DNA of 64,000 nt, taken from Torreya grandis (taxonomy: Eukaryota > Streptophyta > Pinopsida > Cupressales > Taxaceae). Below, piece after piece: positions 46,750 through 58,824 of the stretch (the first letter of the stretch is position 1; every line of letters begins with the position of its first letter). A program made the position numbers and the translations under genes. The notes under the pieces are model-generated. The model worked only from the letters and a program-made list of their open reading frames with translations, made no database searches and was not told where the DNA came from. The stretch is taken from the NCBI GenBank assembly GCA_037957365.1, contig JARHVA010004901.1:733001-797000 (forward strand). Reading direction: 5' to 3'.

Positions 46750-47340
46750 AAGGCTCCCAAAGACTCATAAAAATGAGACATAAATATTAATTTTATACCA
46801 ATCCTCCTCCAAAGTCATATGCTCAAGTGTTCTATGTGGTGTGTGGTTCTTAATGTAGTTTGCACAATTAACTGCCTCTACCCAATAGATATGAGATAAA
46901 TCTTGTGAATGCATCATGCAGTTAGCCATCTCCTTTAGATTTTGATTCTTTTATTATTAAAATCTATTTTATTTTGGATTATGTGTAATATAATATTTGT
47001 GAAAAATGCCATGGCCTACCAAAACATCATAGAACTCTTGACTAAAGTACTCTCCTCCATTATCTATACGAAGCTTCTTGATGCAACTAGAAGATTGCTT
47101 CTCAACCAAATCCTTAAATAATTTAAAGTGAGAAAAGACATCACTCTTGTACCTGAGGAAATAAACCCAAATAATGCCTCAAAAAATTATTAATGAAATT
47201 AAGTGCATAATTAGCTTCATTGAAAGGAGTAATAAATACCATCAAATCACTGTGCACAAGCTCAAGTGGTGAAGAAGCTCTTTTGGACATACTCTCAGGA
47301 AATGGATCTTGGTGTTATTTTCTTAATGAAAAACTAGGTC
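46750..47340 (-). pseudogene. Integrase of copia C
   Basis: The minus strand reads KLRIDNGGEYFSQEFYDVLV (catalytic D at about 47070), then GHGIFHKYYITHNPK. KEMANCMMHSQDLSHIYWVE and AVNCANYIKNHTPHRTLEHM follow, matching the copia integrase core (NGVAERKNR..VEMAR.ML; FWAEAV..A.YI.NR.P). The NGVAER part with the catalytic Glu is degraded. Upstream on this strand lies a linker to the pre-integrase region. Confidence 0.8.
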
Positions 47341-47589
47341 AAACTCCATCAAGACATGAAATTATAGGAATTCCTTCTACCATACTGTGAGTGCTCAACT
47401 ACTTTAAATATATGTAATTGAGATGTCCAAATCTCTCATGTCAAAGCCTACTCTCAGAATCTACATGAGAAACTAAACACATCCCTAAAGGATGAGCATA
47501 ATCAAAACCCTTAAAATAATATATTCAATAACTATGATCAATAACACCCTATGCAATAAGTGTGTATGGCTCTAAAAAAGCTCAAACTT

Positions 47590-48650
47590 CAGCACCTTAT
47601 GGTGTGAAATCCATTGTCTTACCCTGACAAAAATAGAAAATCTGATAAATTAAAAGTAGATTGGTGGTGATGTATGGAACATATAAAGCATCATTAATGT
47701 GGCCACCATTTATTTGTATGTCACCCTTTCCCTTAACATAAATAAAAGAAGAATCTCTAACCTCAATGTTGGAAGTATAACTCAAATCAAGAGATACAAA
47801 GGACTCCTTGGAAGAAGTTATATGGTGTGAAGCACTAGAATATAGAACCCAACTATCTAAATAGGTAATTATGATCTCTTGATAACATTAAGTGTTTTCC
47901 CATGCTCATGAGATGGAGGATTGGAGATATAAATCTTGTGTTTCCTAATGGCATCCTCTAGGGCTTGCATTCTCTTGAAACACCTAGACTCATTGTGACC
48001 ATTCCCCCCATTTAAGAGTAGATAAGTTAGACTTATTCTTGGATTTGGAAGATGATTTGAGTTTAGATGTGTTGGTGTTGGGCTTAGATACATTTTGAGA
48101 TGGAGGAGGAGTGTTCTTGTTCTTACTCTTAGTTTTTCCCTTGTTCTTAGAATGTGATGCTACTAACGCTTTTTGAGAGGTGGAAGACTCAAGGTGAGAT
48201 TATTTAGATTCCTCCCTAGTAAGTCTCTCATAAAAAAAATCTAGAACTAGCATTTTTTGTGGCACCTAAGACATACATGTTAGAGAAAAAGGTACAAGCA
48301 AATATTTGGAATGGGCCACTCAACTAAGACAAAATCAAATACACACACTCCTCATATTTCTTATCTCATCCACTACCCTTCAACTATGTCAACAAAATCT
48401 TAAAATTAATGAGGTAGTCTACAATAGAGGTAAAGTCACTTGGATTGAGTGAAGTAAGCTCCACTTCAAGCTACATGGATCTCAAGTGATCTACTTTCCC
48501 AAATAAACCCTTTAACTTAGCCCATATTTTGAATGAAGTATCACACTCATCCAAATGAAATAATAAAACAATCACTCACACAAGTCCCAATTAAGTCCAC
48601 ACACTCTTCAAACATACATTGGTGATAAAAACTTTCAAACTCACGTGTGA
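47590..48650 (-). pseudogene. Gag and protease of copia C
   Basis: Gag (about 48650-47870) reads LKGLFGKVDHLRSMWLEVEL, TSLNPSDFTSIVDYLINFK and ILLTQLKGSG. Later comes NGHNESRCFKRMQALEDAI, a partly lost zinc knuckle. Protease follows with WVLYSSASHHITSSKESF (about 47870-47800), in which the family's DSGAS has become YSSAS. Next are VRDSSFIYVKGKGDIQINGG and INDALYVPYITTNLLLIYQI (47785-47640), the flap and C-terminal part. No start codon could be fixed because of stops near the N-terminus. Confidence 0.75.
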
Positions 48651-48699
48651 ATTGTGGTTGAGTATCATTAATTAAGGACCATAATCCTTTGCATTTTAT

Positions 48700-49211
48700 G
48701 ATTATTTAAATTTGAGATCTCTATGTATGGTAATTGTGTGTAATCAAAGTCTCACAATGGTCAATACCAAAATTAGAATACATGCTAGTGAATCACCAAA
48801 GAGAAGAAATAATATAAAAGGGTGCACAAAATTGGAACTAAGACAACCCCCCAAAATATTGTATTAAGGACCCCTCCAATTTAGAACTTTATAAAAGTAC
48901 TGAATTTTTATAAATTAATGACACCAATGGATAGAGAATCAAAAACCATACACTTTTAAAAAAATAGAAATCAAATCTAATTTATGGTTCAAAATTTATA
49001 GGCTTTATGAATTCCCATAAAATGCAAAACATTAAGAAAAAACATTACAAATGGATTTTAGTGACCAAATCAGAAAAATATGTAGGAATACAACCACTCA
49101 TTGGAACATAAATCAAACCACAAATGTATTCAAGTGAACTAAAATGAAAAAAAGATATGTTTAGTTACTTCAGTATGTGTGTAATTGAAATATACTTCTT
49201 CTTGAAGTAAA
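48700..49211. other. Unassigned A-rich sequence
   Basis: No domain, no LTR match and no repeat recognised. Probably degraded 5' internal sequence of copia C or older remains. Confidence 0.45.
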
Positions 49212-49690
49212 AAATTATAGATAGGAAATAAAATAATGAATAAAAATATTTGTTTGTGAGAGGAAAGAAAGCAAGTTATTGTTATCTATCAAATAGAGGT
49301 GCTTCCAAGAAGCCTCCTAGTCTAGGCAAACAAATGGGATGCCAAAGGAGATAAGGAATAATTCTAATTTCATACGCCTCCAATGCACCTTTATGCACTT
49401 CTCTTTTATTCCACCCTTCATGCAACACCACAAGGACATAGATCAAGGCACACACCTAATGTGCAATTACCTCCTTCCAATGTAGTCAACTCAGATCAGA
49501 TCTTCTCCTTTCCAATGCACCATAGAAAATAGAAACGACTTAGGCCTGATGTGGACCATTGGTATGTAAATAGAGGAAAAAGATGATGCTACAAACAAAT
49601 CTAGTTGATGCAAATATAGGTATAAAATTTGGCATGTAGATAGAAGATGATGTAGGTCTCAAAAAAAGGCTAGAAACCATTCCTAACATG
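49212..49690 (+). repeat. Copia-type LTR, plus orientation, with primer site
   Basis: Ends CCATTCCTAACA at 49690, immediately followed by TGGTACCAGAGCC (49691-49703). That is close to the TGGTATCAGAGC primer site complementary to initiator tRNA-Met used by copia elements. The reverse complement of this LTR recurs at 50466-50942. The left end is where that homology stops. Confidence 0.7.
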
Positions 49691-50465
49691 GTACCAGAGC
49701 CTTGAGTGTTACAACCATCTACATTTCTATAATTTTTTAGAAAAAAATATTTTACTTCCTCTTGTCATTCATTGGAAGAAATAATCCTCAACCTTTTATT
49801 CCTTATTCAAGGCAATTAATGATATATGAAATTTTATTGGTAGTAACATTAAATCTTTGTGGAGATCAGTGTTTCTTTTTGGAGAGGAATTTTCACATCT
49901 TATCAAATTTTTTAATAAAGTGATTGTTTTTTTCTTGGAAGGAAGGTTGGAGAGATAGTGTGGGAGTGGAAGAGTTGGTCTGTGTGGGAGTGAAAGGGCA
50001 AGAAAGGCATCCTTGTTCCTATTTGGAAAAGGCATTAGATATGAAGAAGGAGAGAGGGTGATGGACTTTTCCCATCAGAAAGAGGCATTGAAACATTAGA
50101 TTCAAGGAACGAATTGTATTTCTACATAAGGTGTCTTGTTCTATAGATTTGAAGCACTACATTGTTTCTCTCTATGATGTGTGGTGCTTATAGTTACATA
50201 AAATCAAATCTTTGTGTTGAATCATACCTAGATTGCATCCTACATGGTGGAGGAGATTAGTGCATGGGAGTTAGAGGAAAAACAACCTAATCTTGGAGCA
50301 TTTTTAAAGGCATAAAAGGGGGTGAATAGAATTGGAAGGATTTACTACTTCCAATTGTTTCCCTACAAAACCTTGGAATTGACAATTCCTTTTCTTGATT
50401 GCATTTTAATTTGTAGGTTAGCATTTTACAAAGCATTGAATGACTTTTTGAAGCATCTACTAGTG
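49691..50465. other. Spacer between inverted LTR copies
   Basis: After the primer site there is no readable gag or pol. A purine-rich AAAAGGGGGTGAATAG occurs at about 50315. Could be a short non-autonomous internal region. Confidence 0.45.
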
Positions 50466-50942
50466 TGTTGTAATGGTATGTGCCTTTTTTTGAGACCTAC
50501 ATCATCTTTTATCTACATGTCAAATTTTAGACCTATGTTTACATCTACCAAATTTGTTTTTGACATCATATTTTTCTTTTATTTGCATACCACATTCCAC
50601 ATCAGGCCTGAGTCTTTTTTTTTTATATGGTGCATTGGAAAGGAGAAGATATAATCTAAATTGACTGTGTTGGAAGGAGGGTGTTCTATGTCAGGTATGT
50701 GCCCTGATTTATGTCCTTATGGTGTTATGTGAAGGGTGGAAGAAGAGAGAGTGCATAAAGGTGTATTGGAGGTATATGAAATTAGAATCCTTCCTTCTCT
50801 CCTTTGGCATCCCATTTATTTTCCTATACCCAAGAGGTTTCTTAAGAGTGTCTCTCTCTACTAGATAATAGTAATGTGCCTTCTTTCCTCTCACAAATAG
50901 TTATTTTTATTCATTATTTTATTTCCTAGATATAACTTTCTT
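50466..50942 (-). repeat. Copia-type LTR, inverted copy
   Basis: Starts TGTTGTAATGG and matches the reverse complement of 49212-49690 throughout (shared TTTTTTTGAGACCTACATCA, CCACATCAGGCCT, GTGCATTGGAAAGGAGAAGA, CTCCTTTGGCATCCCATTT). By eye about five bases in six agree. No primer site or PPT was seen beside it. Confidence 0.8.
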
Positions 50943-50997
50943 TTTCTTTATCATAGTCATTTTTCTTTGTTGTATTTATAGAATAAATTAGGGAAAA

Positions 50998-51330
50998 TGT
51001 AGTCATATAAAATGTCACTTGAGTTCTAAGAGTGTTACTTGAGACCATCTATCCCTAGCTTAGCCCTAGACATATCTTAAGGCTTATTTAGACACTTATC
51101 TAACTTTTATGTAGGCCTTACAAATCCTTAGATATATCAAAATCTATTTCAGACCCTCCCTTAGGCATCTATACCCCTATTACCTTAGGTTCTACCACTT
51201 GGACATTAGCGCCATACTTGGACACTAGTACCACAGTGTTAGGGTCCAAATGGGTGTTATTGTCCTTTCCCCTCTTTCTAACCATAATGGATATCTTTTC
51301 AATCTCAAAGACACCTAGGGTCAGCCTAAA
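50998..51330 (+). repeat. Fragment of Tat LTR (T family)
   Basis: Matches the first 330 bp of 37883-39096 in the same orientation and stops abruptly at the start of the next LTR (TGTAGGTC, 51331). Contains a degenerate copy of the 28-bp palindrome at 51220-51247. Confidence 0.8.
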
Positions 51331-54300
51331 TGTAGGTCAAATTAGGACCCCTATAGGTAAAAACTTTATCTTTAGATGTTTTTAGGGGCTTGGTATAATG
51401 TCATGAAGTATTTCATAGCTCATTTGGTGTGATTTTATGTGTATCTAGCCTTGGTCATAGTCTTTTTCACTCTAAGAGTCATTTTGGGGGTTAATATAGA
51501 GAACTAAATGAGTTTTACATCCTTCTTAAAAAATTTGAAGGTTTAAAAAAGTGATTTCATGCCCCATGTATCCTAATAAGTCTTAAGAAACTAGTTCTAA
51601 TTGAAAAGTGGTAGTTTCTTCAAAAGAAAGAGTAGATTTCTTGAAAAAAGGAAGATTTTGGCACTTGTACGGCTCATAAGGGAGTGTGACACATGGGAAA
51701 ATATTATGAGACAAATATTTATCTTCCTTAAAAAAAATCCCATGATTTAAATACTTTTTAAGTTTCAAATTTGAGCTAAAACCATTATGCTCCTTCTTCA
51801 CCCTTTCAAACACACAGAAATGGTCAATAGGTTTACACTTGGTACGGCCAGTTAGAGAAGTTATAGGTCAAATGCCTTTGGGAGGTGAAAATAAACTCAT
51901 ATATATCCATTTCTATAAGAATATTTCAAGTATTAGTCAATTTTTATTTATGAATCATCTCTAACAAGTTGACTATGGTTTTCTGTTCATTATTTCCTAC
52001 ACCCTATAGGTTTTGCTCTTGTATGGATAGTTTCATACAATCCAATTGGTGATGTTGATTCTAGATTATGTTGGATCTATCTTAAAATTATCTCCATTAT
52101 TGGTTTAGTTTTTAAATTTATTTTGATAGGCAAATCATCTCAGGTTTATAGATTGGTCCCATTTGAAGATGACAGGCATGTTTCCACCATTTTAAGGATA
52201 TTCATGATTTGGTAATGATTATAGGGGATGAGATAGGCTAATTCCCATGTTTATAATTCCATATTTTTCCCCTAACCTTATAATCTCATTATCCAAAAAA
52301 TATTTCATGATTTTGCAGTCGTAAGTACCATAAAGTCAGTTTGTTATATGACTGACATACACAGTCAGCTAGGTGAGCTATGCAAGGCTTTGAGACACAT
52401 ACATGGAGTTGTGATGGAGGTACTAAAAAATTTAACACATTTTAATATCAAAATAGATCAAGTTAAACCTTTTCAATTGGCATAAAGAGGGACTGTGACA
52501 GTCAACACAATCACCCACATAGTTTTCTGCCATTAGCATGCCACTACATGTGACTATAAAAGGTTTCAAATAGTGAAATGAGGTGTGGAATCTTGAATAA
52601 ATATATTTTATATAATAATATATTATTTGAGACCTTTTCAGGAGCATTGAGTTGGTCATAAGGTTAGATTCATGATATCACTACTCATACTAACATCACT
52701 CACTACCTACATGCAACTCAAAGTGCACCTACAAGAGCCTCTCAGGATGATGTCATGGTGGAATGGGAGATTTGATAAATGTTTCAATATTTTATAGTGA
52801 TAATAGTGCATTTTAAAACTTTTTTAGGTTCTAAAATGGATCATAAACACATATATATTGCATACTATCCAAATTTGTACCCACTGCTTGTACATGAAAA
52901 TATCCAACTACATGTGGTATTAGTAGAGATATGAAGGTCCTTGTATGGAGAAGATTGGATAGGTTAAAAATATTTTGTAAGTCCTAGTATGTTATTTAAA
53001 TTATTTTAGACTTATTTTAAAGGCTAGGTTGGCAAATGGAAGTGGAAACTACCTTCAAAAGGCCATGACTATATTCAAGGACATTTTCCCTAAAATAGGA
53101 AAATAGAACACCTAAGCATTTTATTGAGATCTTATAACAAGGTTGTCAAAAATTATGGTGCATCCTAATGTGCTTGACTTATATCATACACATAGGAGGG
53201 GAGATATATAAAAGGAGTGAGAGTAATTTTATTGGTGAAAATTAGAATTTGAAGGTTTCAAAGTTGACTATTTGATCACTAAATTTCTTCACTGTTATCT
53301 ACAGGATTTGGATGACTAAGTGACATTACTTCCCAGGGTGATAGTGTATAAGAATGTACTCATGGTATATGGTATTAAATGGTAAAAATTATCATAATTT
53401 TGTTCAAGGGTTATCCACAAAATTCAATACGCATGATATGACCCCACAACACTACCTACAGGCCACCTTTTCATCACAAAATGTATACGTACAAGCTAGT
53501 TGTATGTTTATCATGGAGATTGGATTAGATAACATGGATAATGAACCTCAATCCAGGTATAAAATGAAAAAATTTATCTATATTATTGTTTATATATGTT
53601 AAATAATGACATAAAACATGAAAATAAGACCTAATTCATACATTTCTACCTACAGGTTCCCCTACAAGACAAGAAACATAGTCAAGACTGAATTGAGTAG
53701 GGTATGTATTAAATAAATAATAATAAGTGGTGGAGAGCTTTGAGACATTATTAATGCACTTAATATGAATATTTTACCCTCATTATATGTCCAATACAAT
53801 CCATAGATCATAGGATGGGTTTCAAATACATACAATCCACATGGGGGACCTTGCACACAGTCTGCCTCCCTCATAGTCTGTCATGGATTTTTGAGGAGTT
53901 GGGGGAACCAATGACATAAAAAAGAGATAAAATTTAGTGAATAGTGTCCTTAGGACCTAATAAAACTTATAAAACCTTCATTTTTCATTGGATAAGAGGG
54001 ATATACTTCACTATTTTATCTCAGAGGTCAGCCAGTCAAGAAACTCAAAATTTTGGCAAGTCAAGCAAAAGATACCAAAATGAGTAAAGGACATAATAAG
54101 AATACTTGGGGACCTCAAGGAACATTTTTTGAGGTGTATTTAATTTTAATGAGTGATATTAATCACTTAAAAAAATTTATACATCTCAAAATGGTCAAAA
54201 CTCTCTTGCACATAGCTCAACCAAGTAAGCTCCAACTAGGCCTAGTTGGTGAATGAGAAGAAGGAATGAGAAAGAGTTCTTGGAAAGTTTTGTGATGAAT

Positions 54301-55632
54301 TTTTGAGCTTTAATGAGGTATTAAAAATCATGAGACACTATCCCAACCATAAAAAATTAGTCCAAATGGTCAAAACTAGTGAAATGCATGATAAGCATAT
54401 TAGGCCTTAAAGAGGCTTAGAGCCAATTGGGGGTCCAAATTCACTTCTAGATATTAGTGAGATTTATAACTAGTTATAACATGTTTATAGGATGAATTTA
54501 GACATGTATAAGCTATTATGATGTAGGGGAAGCCATGAAAAAGTCATTTTTGGACTTTAAGACAACTCAGGCCTGTACAAATGAAGGTCAAAGCTTGATA
54601 GTCTAACTTTGAGTGCTCACATATTCTCTAAGGTTGTGCATGGAGATCCAAGGAGTTTGGAGAGGTTATAAGGGGTCTTGAAATTTTCTCTAGTGGAATT
54701 TTTTTGCATTTTTTACATCAAATATTTATAAACAAAGCTTAAGGGCAAAAATGGCCTAAAACCTTTAAAAACCCTTGGAGATAACCTGATGAAGGAAAAA
54801 AGGATGGAGATATATTCAAATGGTATGGAATGAATATGAAAGTGGATTTATTTTTTATAAGAATCTTCAGGGCTCCCCCCGTCAACTTTTATTTTGACCT
54901 ATCTATATGAACAGGGTACAAAATTAGTTCTTTTAACTATTTTGTGCATTATGCAAGTTCTAGGGAATTTAGAGAGATGAAACCAACTTTAGGATAAGGA
55001 TTGGTACCTGTTATAACCCCTCATGTCCATTTAATTCTTTATAAAAACTCTTAATTTTTCCTACTAGCTACTTCATCTCAGCTAATCAGAACTGGCATAG
55101 TGAACATGATAGTGAGAAGGATGAAAAACTTCAAGTACACTAATTTTAAGGTGTGTTTAATGCCTCTAAGGCAATGTATGGATTTAAAACATGTCATTCA
55201 CCCCATTTTATGTATTTTCATGTAAAACTAAGGCCAATTTTGTAATCTAAGTTTGCAAGGTGTGTGAAAGAAGAGTTTCTTTGACTACAGATAGTGATGG
55301 CTCATTTTTAGAATAATCCAAGTGATTAGGAATATAACCAATGCATGGAAGAGAATGTCTATAACCTTCACTCTTATTTTAATAATTATACATATCCCTA
55401 TTTATTTTTGGGATGTTCTAATAGGGGTGAATGATGAAGGCAGTTTCTTGGACTAGTAGAAGATACTTCATGCCATATTTTAATATTTCATGACTTGGGG
55501 TGCCATTTGTCCTATTAGACCTTTCATTGTCTATCTCATAATTCATTATTATACACATGTAACTCATTTTTTCATCTTGACACTTATATTTTTGACCTTT
55601 ATACTTCTTTCTTCTCTTCTCTCTCTCAAGCT

Positions 55633-55640
55633 CTATAAGA
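55633..55640 (+). promoter_or_regulatory. LTR TATA box of element E
   Basis: CTATAAGA followed by CTAGCTATTTTGGCTATTG aligns with CTATAAATA and TTTTGAGCTATTATTA in element A, at the same distance from the LTR end. Confidence 0.5.
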
Positions 55641-56242
55641 ACTAGCTATTTTGGCTATTGTTAGGATGTTCCACCTGAGTATGGTGAAACCTTGCTCATT
55701 TGCATACCATGGATCAATAAAGACTACTGACTACTCTTATATGATTATTCATAGTGTGTTCACTTGAATTATTGATCATGCTTAGTGATGACTATTATTT
55801 CCTTAGCAATGTTGTCTCATTCTCACACTTATTTGTACCTTGAAAGCTTCTTCTTGCAGGTCATGTGAAGTGTTTTATGAAGTGTCAAGGTTGAGTGAGT
55901 TAGTCTATTCAATAGTTCCATTATAAGCCTCTTGTCTAGTCCTCCTATCCTAAACATTCATCACAACCTCATAATGAAATACTCATGTGAGAAGATTTAG
56001 ATTAGAAAAGTGTATGCCTAGTTAGTCTCTTGGTCTCATGTGTGACATGCAATTGGTTGGTAGTTATCAATTAACTTTGTGTATCACCACCTTTAGGATA
56101 GTTTAATTTCACTTTTCTCTCCCTTTTCCTTGTAATCATAGGTGTAGTAGTGATCTAAAAGTGGTACATCAAGGGGCTATCCCTATCTAGAGATTCATCT
56201 CATTTTTAGGCTACCCATAGCCTAGAAGTGTTTCAATTGTGC

Positions 56243-56294
56243 CACTTAGATGAGGAGAGCCGAGACATCTCCTCAAGGGGTGAAAATCCAAGTG
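56243..56294 (+). other. Two-part stem at LTR 3' end of element E
   Basis: Outer arms CACTTAGAT (56243) and ATCCAAGTG (56286) pair with one mismatch. Inner arms GAGGAGA (56252) and TCTCCTC (56268) pair perfectly. Same place as 26071-26119 but different bases. Confidence 0.75.
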
Positions 56295-56302
56295 ATAATA
56301 AT

Positions 56303-56322
56303 TTTTGGCATGCCTAGTGGGA
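56303..56322 (+). other. Primer binding site of element E
   Basis: TTTGGCATGCCTAGTGGGAC two bases after the LTR end. Compare 16272-16291. Confidence 0.65.
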
Positions 56323-56570
56323 CTCATTGTCCAGGAAGTTGAAATATTTTTGGTTCTATATTTCATCACATCAACCTTTGGAGGCATCTATCCAAGCATC
56401 AATGGCAACTCCGAAGTTACATCAGCTAGTCAAGTAGACTAGGTTTTCCTTTTGAAGATTGTTGGTAATTTTTTCTTTGTGTTCTTGCTTCCTAATGAAG
56501 TTCCATGGTTGGTTTTGGTGTTGAGTATTGTTTTACACAAGTTGATGAGATATCTCAAGCTTATGGCATT

Positions 56571-56669
56571 CCCTATCAACCTTTGTATGATTCTTATCAG
56601 CCTTGTCATGATCCTTACCAACTTCAATATGACCCTTATCAACCTTGTCATGAATTGTATCAATCCTAT
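56571..56669 (+). repeat. 21-bp tandem repeat encoding PxYDPYQ heptads
   Basis: Four and a half units read PLYDSYQ, PCHDPYQ, LQYDPYQ, PCHELYQ and SYN. The reverse strand gives a misleading Arg/Leu/Ile-rich open frame. Confidence 0.85.
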
Positions 56670-57504
56670 AACTAGCCTTCTCAATATCTTGCTCCTCCTA
56701 GTCAACCTAGTCACTTCTCAAATCAATCCATTTCAACTTTCAAGTAGACTCTCTTGGGCTATGAGAGGTACATGTTAGATTTTGACACATAAAGGGGACA
56801 TGGTCAATATGTTCCTTTAAATCTCTTTCATAATGTGAGATATGCATTAGAGCTAGTGAAAAGAGACTGGACACCTATTGAGAACAAATTGGCAAAGGCT
56901 CACAAGTGAGATGTTAAATGTGAGTGGTCTGGTTTCATCCTTAGAAGATAAGCTAAGAATTCATGAGGATCAGCCCCACCAAATATATCATCCCTCATAT
57001 CCACCGCCCTAAGATTTTTATTATTTCTACTTGACCCCTACTCATGAACCCAATCAAGCTTTTCAAATTCATATTTTTTCCAATTAGTTGGAAAAGAGAG
57101 TTGGAAAGACAAACTTTGTTTTTAAAGCAAACCTTGATAATAATATTCAGTTATCCAATAATAATATGAATCGATCCATATTATCGGCAAAGTAAGTGGA
57201 ATCTAAGCCCTCATTTCCCTCTCCCATTACATCCCCACCTCAAGGAGAGACTTCCAGATATGAAATCCCAAATTGGAGACAAGGCAGAGAATCCAAGCCT
57301 AAGGTGATCCCAAGTTTCTTAAACACTTCATCCACTCCTCAAATTGTATCACTACCTCAATAAGATACTCCTAATCCTAACATCCTAAGCTATAATAAGG
57401 TAGTGAAAGCATGGGAAAATAAAGGGTATAAAAGCCTAGATAAGGAGTGTGAAGTTGAGAAAGAGCTTGATCCTATGCAAGTTCCTCCCGCCCTTCCTCA
57501 AGAC

Positions 57505-57509
57505 ACTTC
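57505..57509. repeat. Target duplication of copia D, left
   Basis: ACTTC here and ACCTC at 62653-62657, one difference. Confidence 0.7.
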
Positions 57510-58037
57510 TGTTGGGAATAAAAAATGTAGAGAAATAATAATGAAATAAAGATAGAAATAAAATTCAAAAAACACAACAAAATAGAGATAGATTTAATGT
57601 GGTTCACCCAATATGGGCTACATCCACATAGAAACTGCCAGTCCTTTTTTAGTCCAATAAATGAAGGGAAAAACATGCAATACATCTACTACAATATCCT
57701 CTTCACTCTCACACCTATTCTACCTAATTACATTTCCCTCATATCAAAAGAGGGTTACAAATTAAGGCAAAATGCACTAACTTAATTTGTAATATTAGAT
57801 ATAAAACCTAATAGTAAATGGTCCAGATTAACTATGAAATTATAATATTTTATAATGCATTTTTCATAAAAAAAATTCTTCAAGTGTGCTACCCCTAAAC
57901 CCCCATTAAGGGGGCTCCAAAATAGGTTTCCACCCCATTTTTACCCCATGTCAACCCTAGTGGGGGGATGTTTCCCCCCCACACCCCCTATTGGGAATTG
58001 GGGGCATTAAAATAAGATCAGGCTCCACCATCCAATA
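57510..58037 (-). repeat. 3' LTR of copia D
   Basis: TGTTGGGAAT...CCATCCAATA on the plus strand. It is followed by ATCTCCCACTTAGAG, which is the PPT on the minus strand (CTAAGTGGGAGAT). Contains GTGGGGGGATG and CCCCCCCACACCCCC runs. Confidence 0.9.
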
Positions 58038-58199
58038 ATCTCCCACTTAGAGACTGATTATTGCAACTCCACCACTACAACTCTTGGAATTTTATTTGAA
58101 CTTTGAACCTGGCATGTTTCTCATCTTCCTTGTTATCCTTAAAGACCTATTGAAGTTGAACAACTCTCTAGCTTATCTTTAGTGACTGCCTTTGTTAGC

Positions 58200-58792
58200 A
58201 TATTTGCAAGATTCTAACTCGTATGGATCTTTTCCAACTTCAATTGACCATCCTTCAAAATTGAATGAATGAAGTGATACATGAGTTCTATATGTTTGGT
58301 TCTTGATTGGAATGTTAAGTTCTTTTCTAAATGAATTACACTCTGGATATCACTATATAACCTACAATATTCATGTTTATGCCTCCAATCTTCCATGAAC
58401 TGTTACATCCATATCATCTCCTTGATAGCTTCTATAGATGCAACATATTATGCCTCTATAGTTGACAAAGCAATTATCTTCTACAATTTTAAAATCCAAC
58501 TAATTGTCATGTCACCAACAGTGAATACATAACCTATGGTGTTCCTCCTACCATTTAAATCTCTATCCATGTCTACATCAACATATCCTTGTAAGGTAAC
58601 ATCTGAGCCTTCATAGTGTAAATGTCTATCAGTGGTCCCTCTCAAGTACCTAAGAATCCACTTAACTGCATCCCAATGCTCTTTTCCTAGATTTTTCATA
58701 AACCTGCTGACAACTCTCACTGCATGAGCAATATCTGGTCTAGTGCACACCATATCATACATTAAACTTCTAACTGCTAAAGCATATGGCAC
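58200..58792 (-). pseudogene. RNase H of copia D
   Basis: Reads MPYALAVRSLMYDMVCTRPD, IAHAVRVVSRFMKNLGKEHW, AVKWILRYLRGTTDRHLHYE, GYVDVDMDRDLNGRRNTIGY and VFTVGDMTISWILKL. After a stop it reads IIALSTIEA, IKEMIWM, LYSDIQSVIHLEKNLTF and RTKHIELMYHFIHSIL. This is the full copia RNase H, with the D of VDVD and the E region of STIEA kept. Two or more stops interrupt it near 58480. Confidence 0.9.
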
Positions 58793-58824
58793 CTTTGGTC
58801 TTGTAATTGATTTATTCTTGTGTT

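Larger units (their letters stand above)
44372..48700 (-). mobile_element. Copia element C
   Basis: On the minus strand the order is gag, protease, integrase, RT, RNase H, PPT, LTR, which is the Ty1/copia order. The 3' LTR is 44372-44657. No 5' LTR was found at the high-coordinate end, so the element is probably 5'-truncated. The genes are scarred by stops but still easy to read. Confidence 0.75.
51331..56300 (+). repeat. 5' LTR of element E, about 5 kb
   Basis: Start and end are set by similarity to the LTRs of element A (starts TGTAGGTCAAATTAGG, ends GTGATAATA). The middle (51.5-55.5 kb) has no recognisable gene and no similarity to element A that I could see. I found no second LTR in the window, so an unrecognised nested insertion could inflate the length. 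Confidence 0.6.
56402..57509 (+). pseudogene. First coding region of element E, upstream part
   Basis: After a few stops the frame reads VDEISQAYGIPYQPLYDSYQ, then a Tyr/Gln/Pro heptad repeat, ALELVKRDWTPIENKLAKAH, FSNQSISTF and, near the end, YNKVVKAWENKGYKSLDKEC and EVEKELDPMQVPPALPQDTS. There is no capsid LNWY motif, zinc knuckle or protease. Position directly after the primer site would suit gag, but the make-up is more like the extra first ORF of Ogre elements. The copia D insertion cuts it at 57509. Confidence 0.55.

Noticed and set aside
50322..50654. 110-residue plus-strand frame
   Set aside because: Crosses the border of an LTR copy and resembles no protein; composition driven.
56439..56714. 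Arg/Leu/Ile-rich minus-strand frame of 91 residues
   Set aside because: Antisense of the Y/Q/P heptad repeat; periodicity is explained by the plus-strand 21-bp units.
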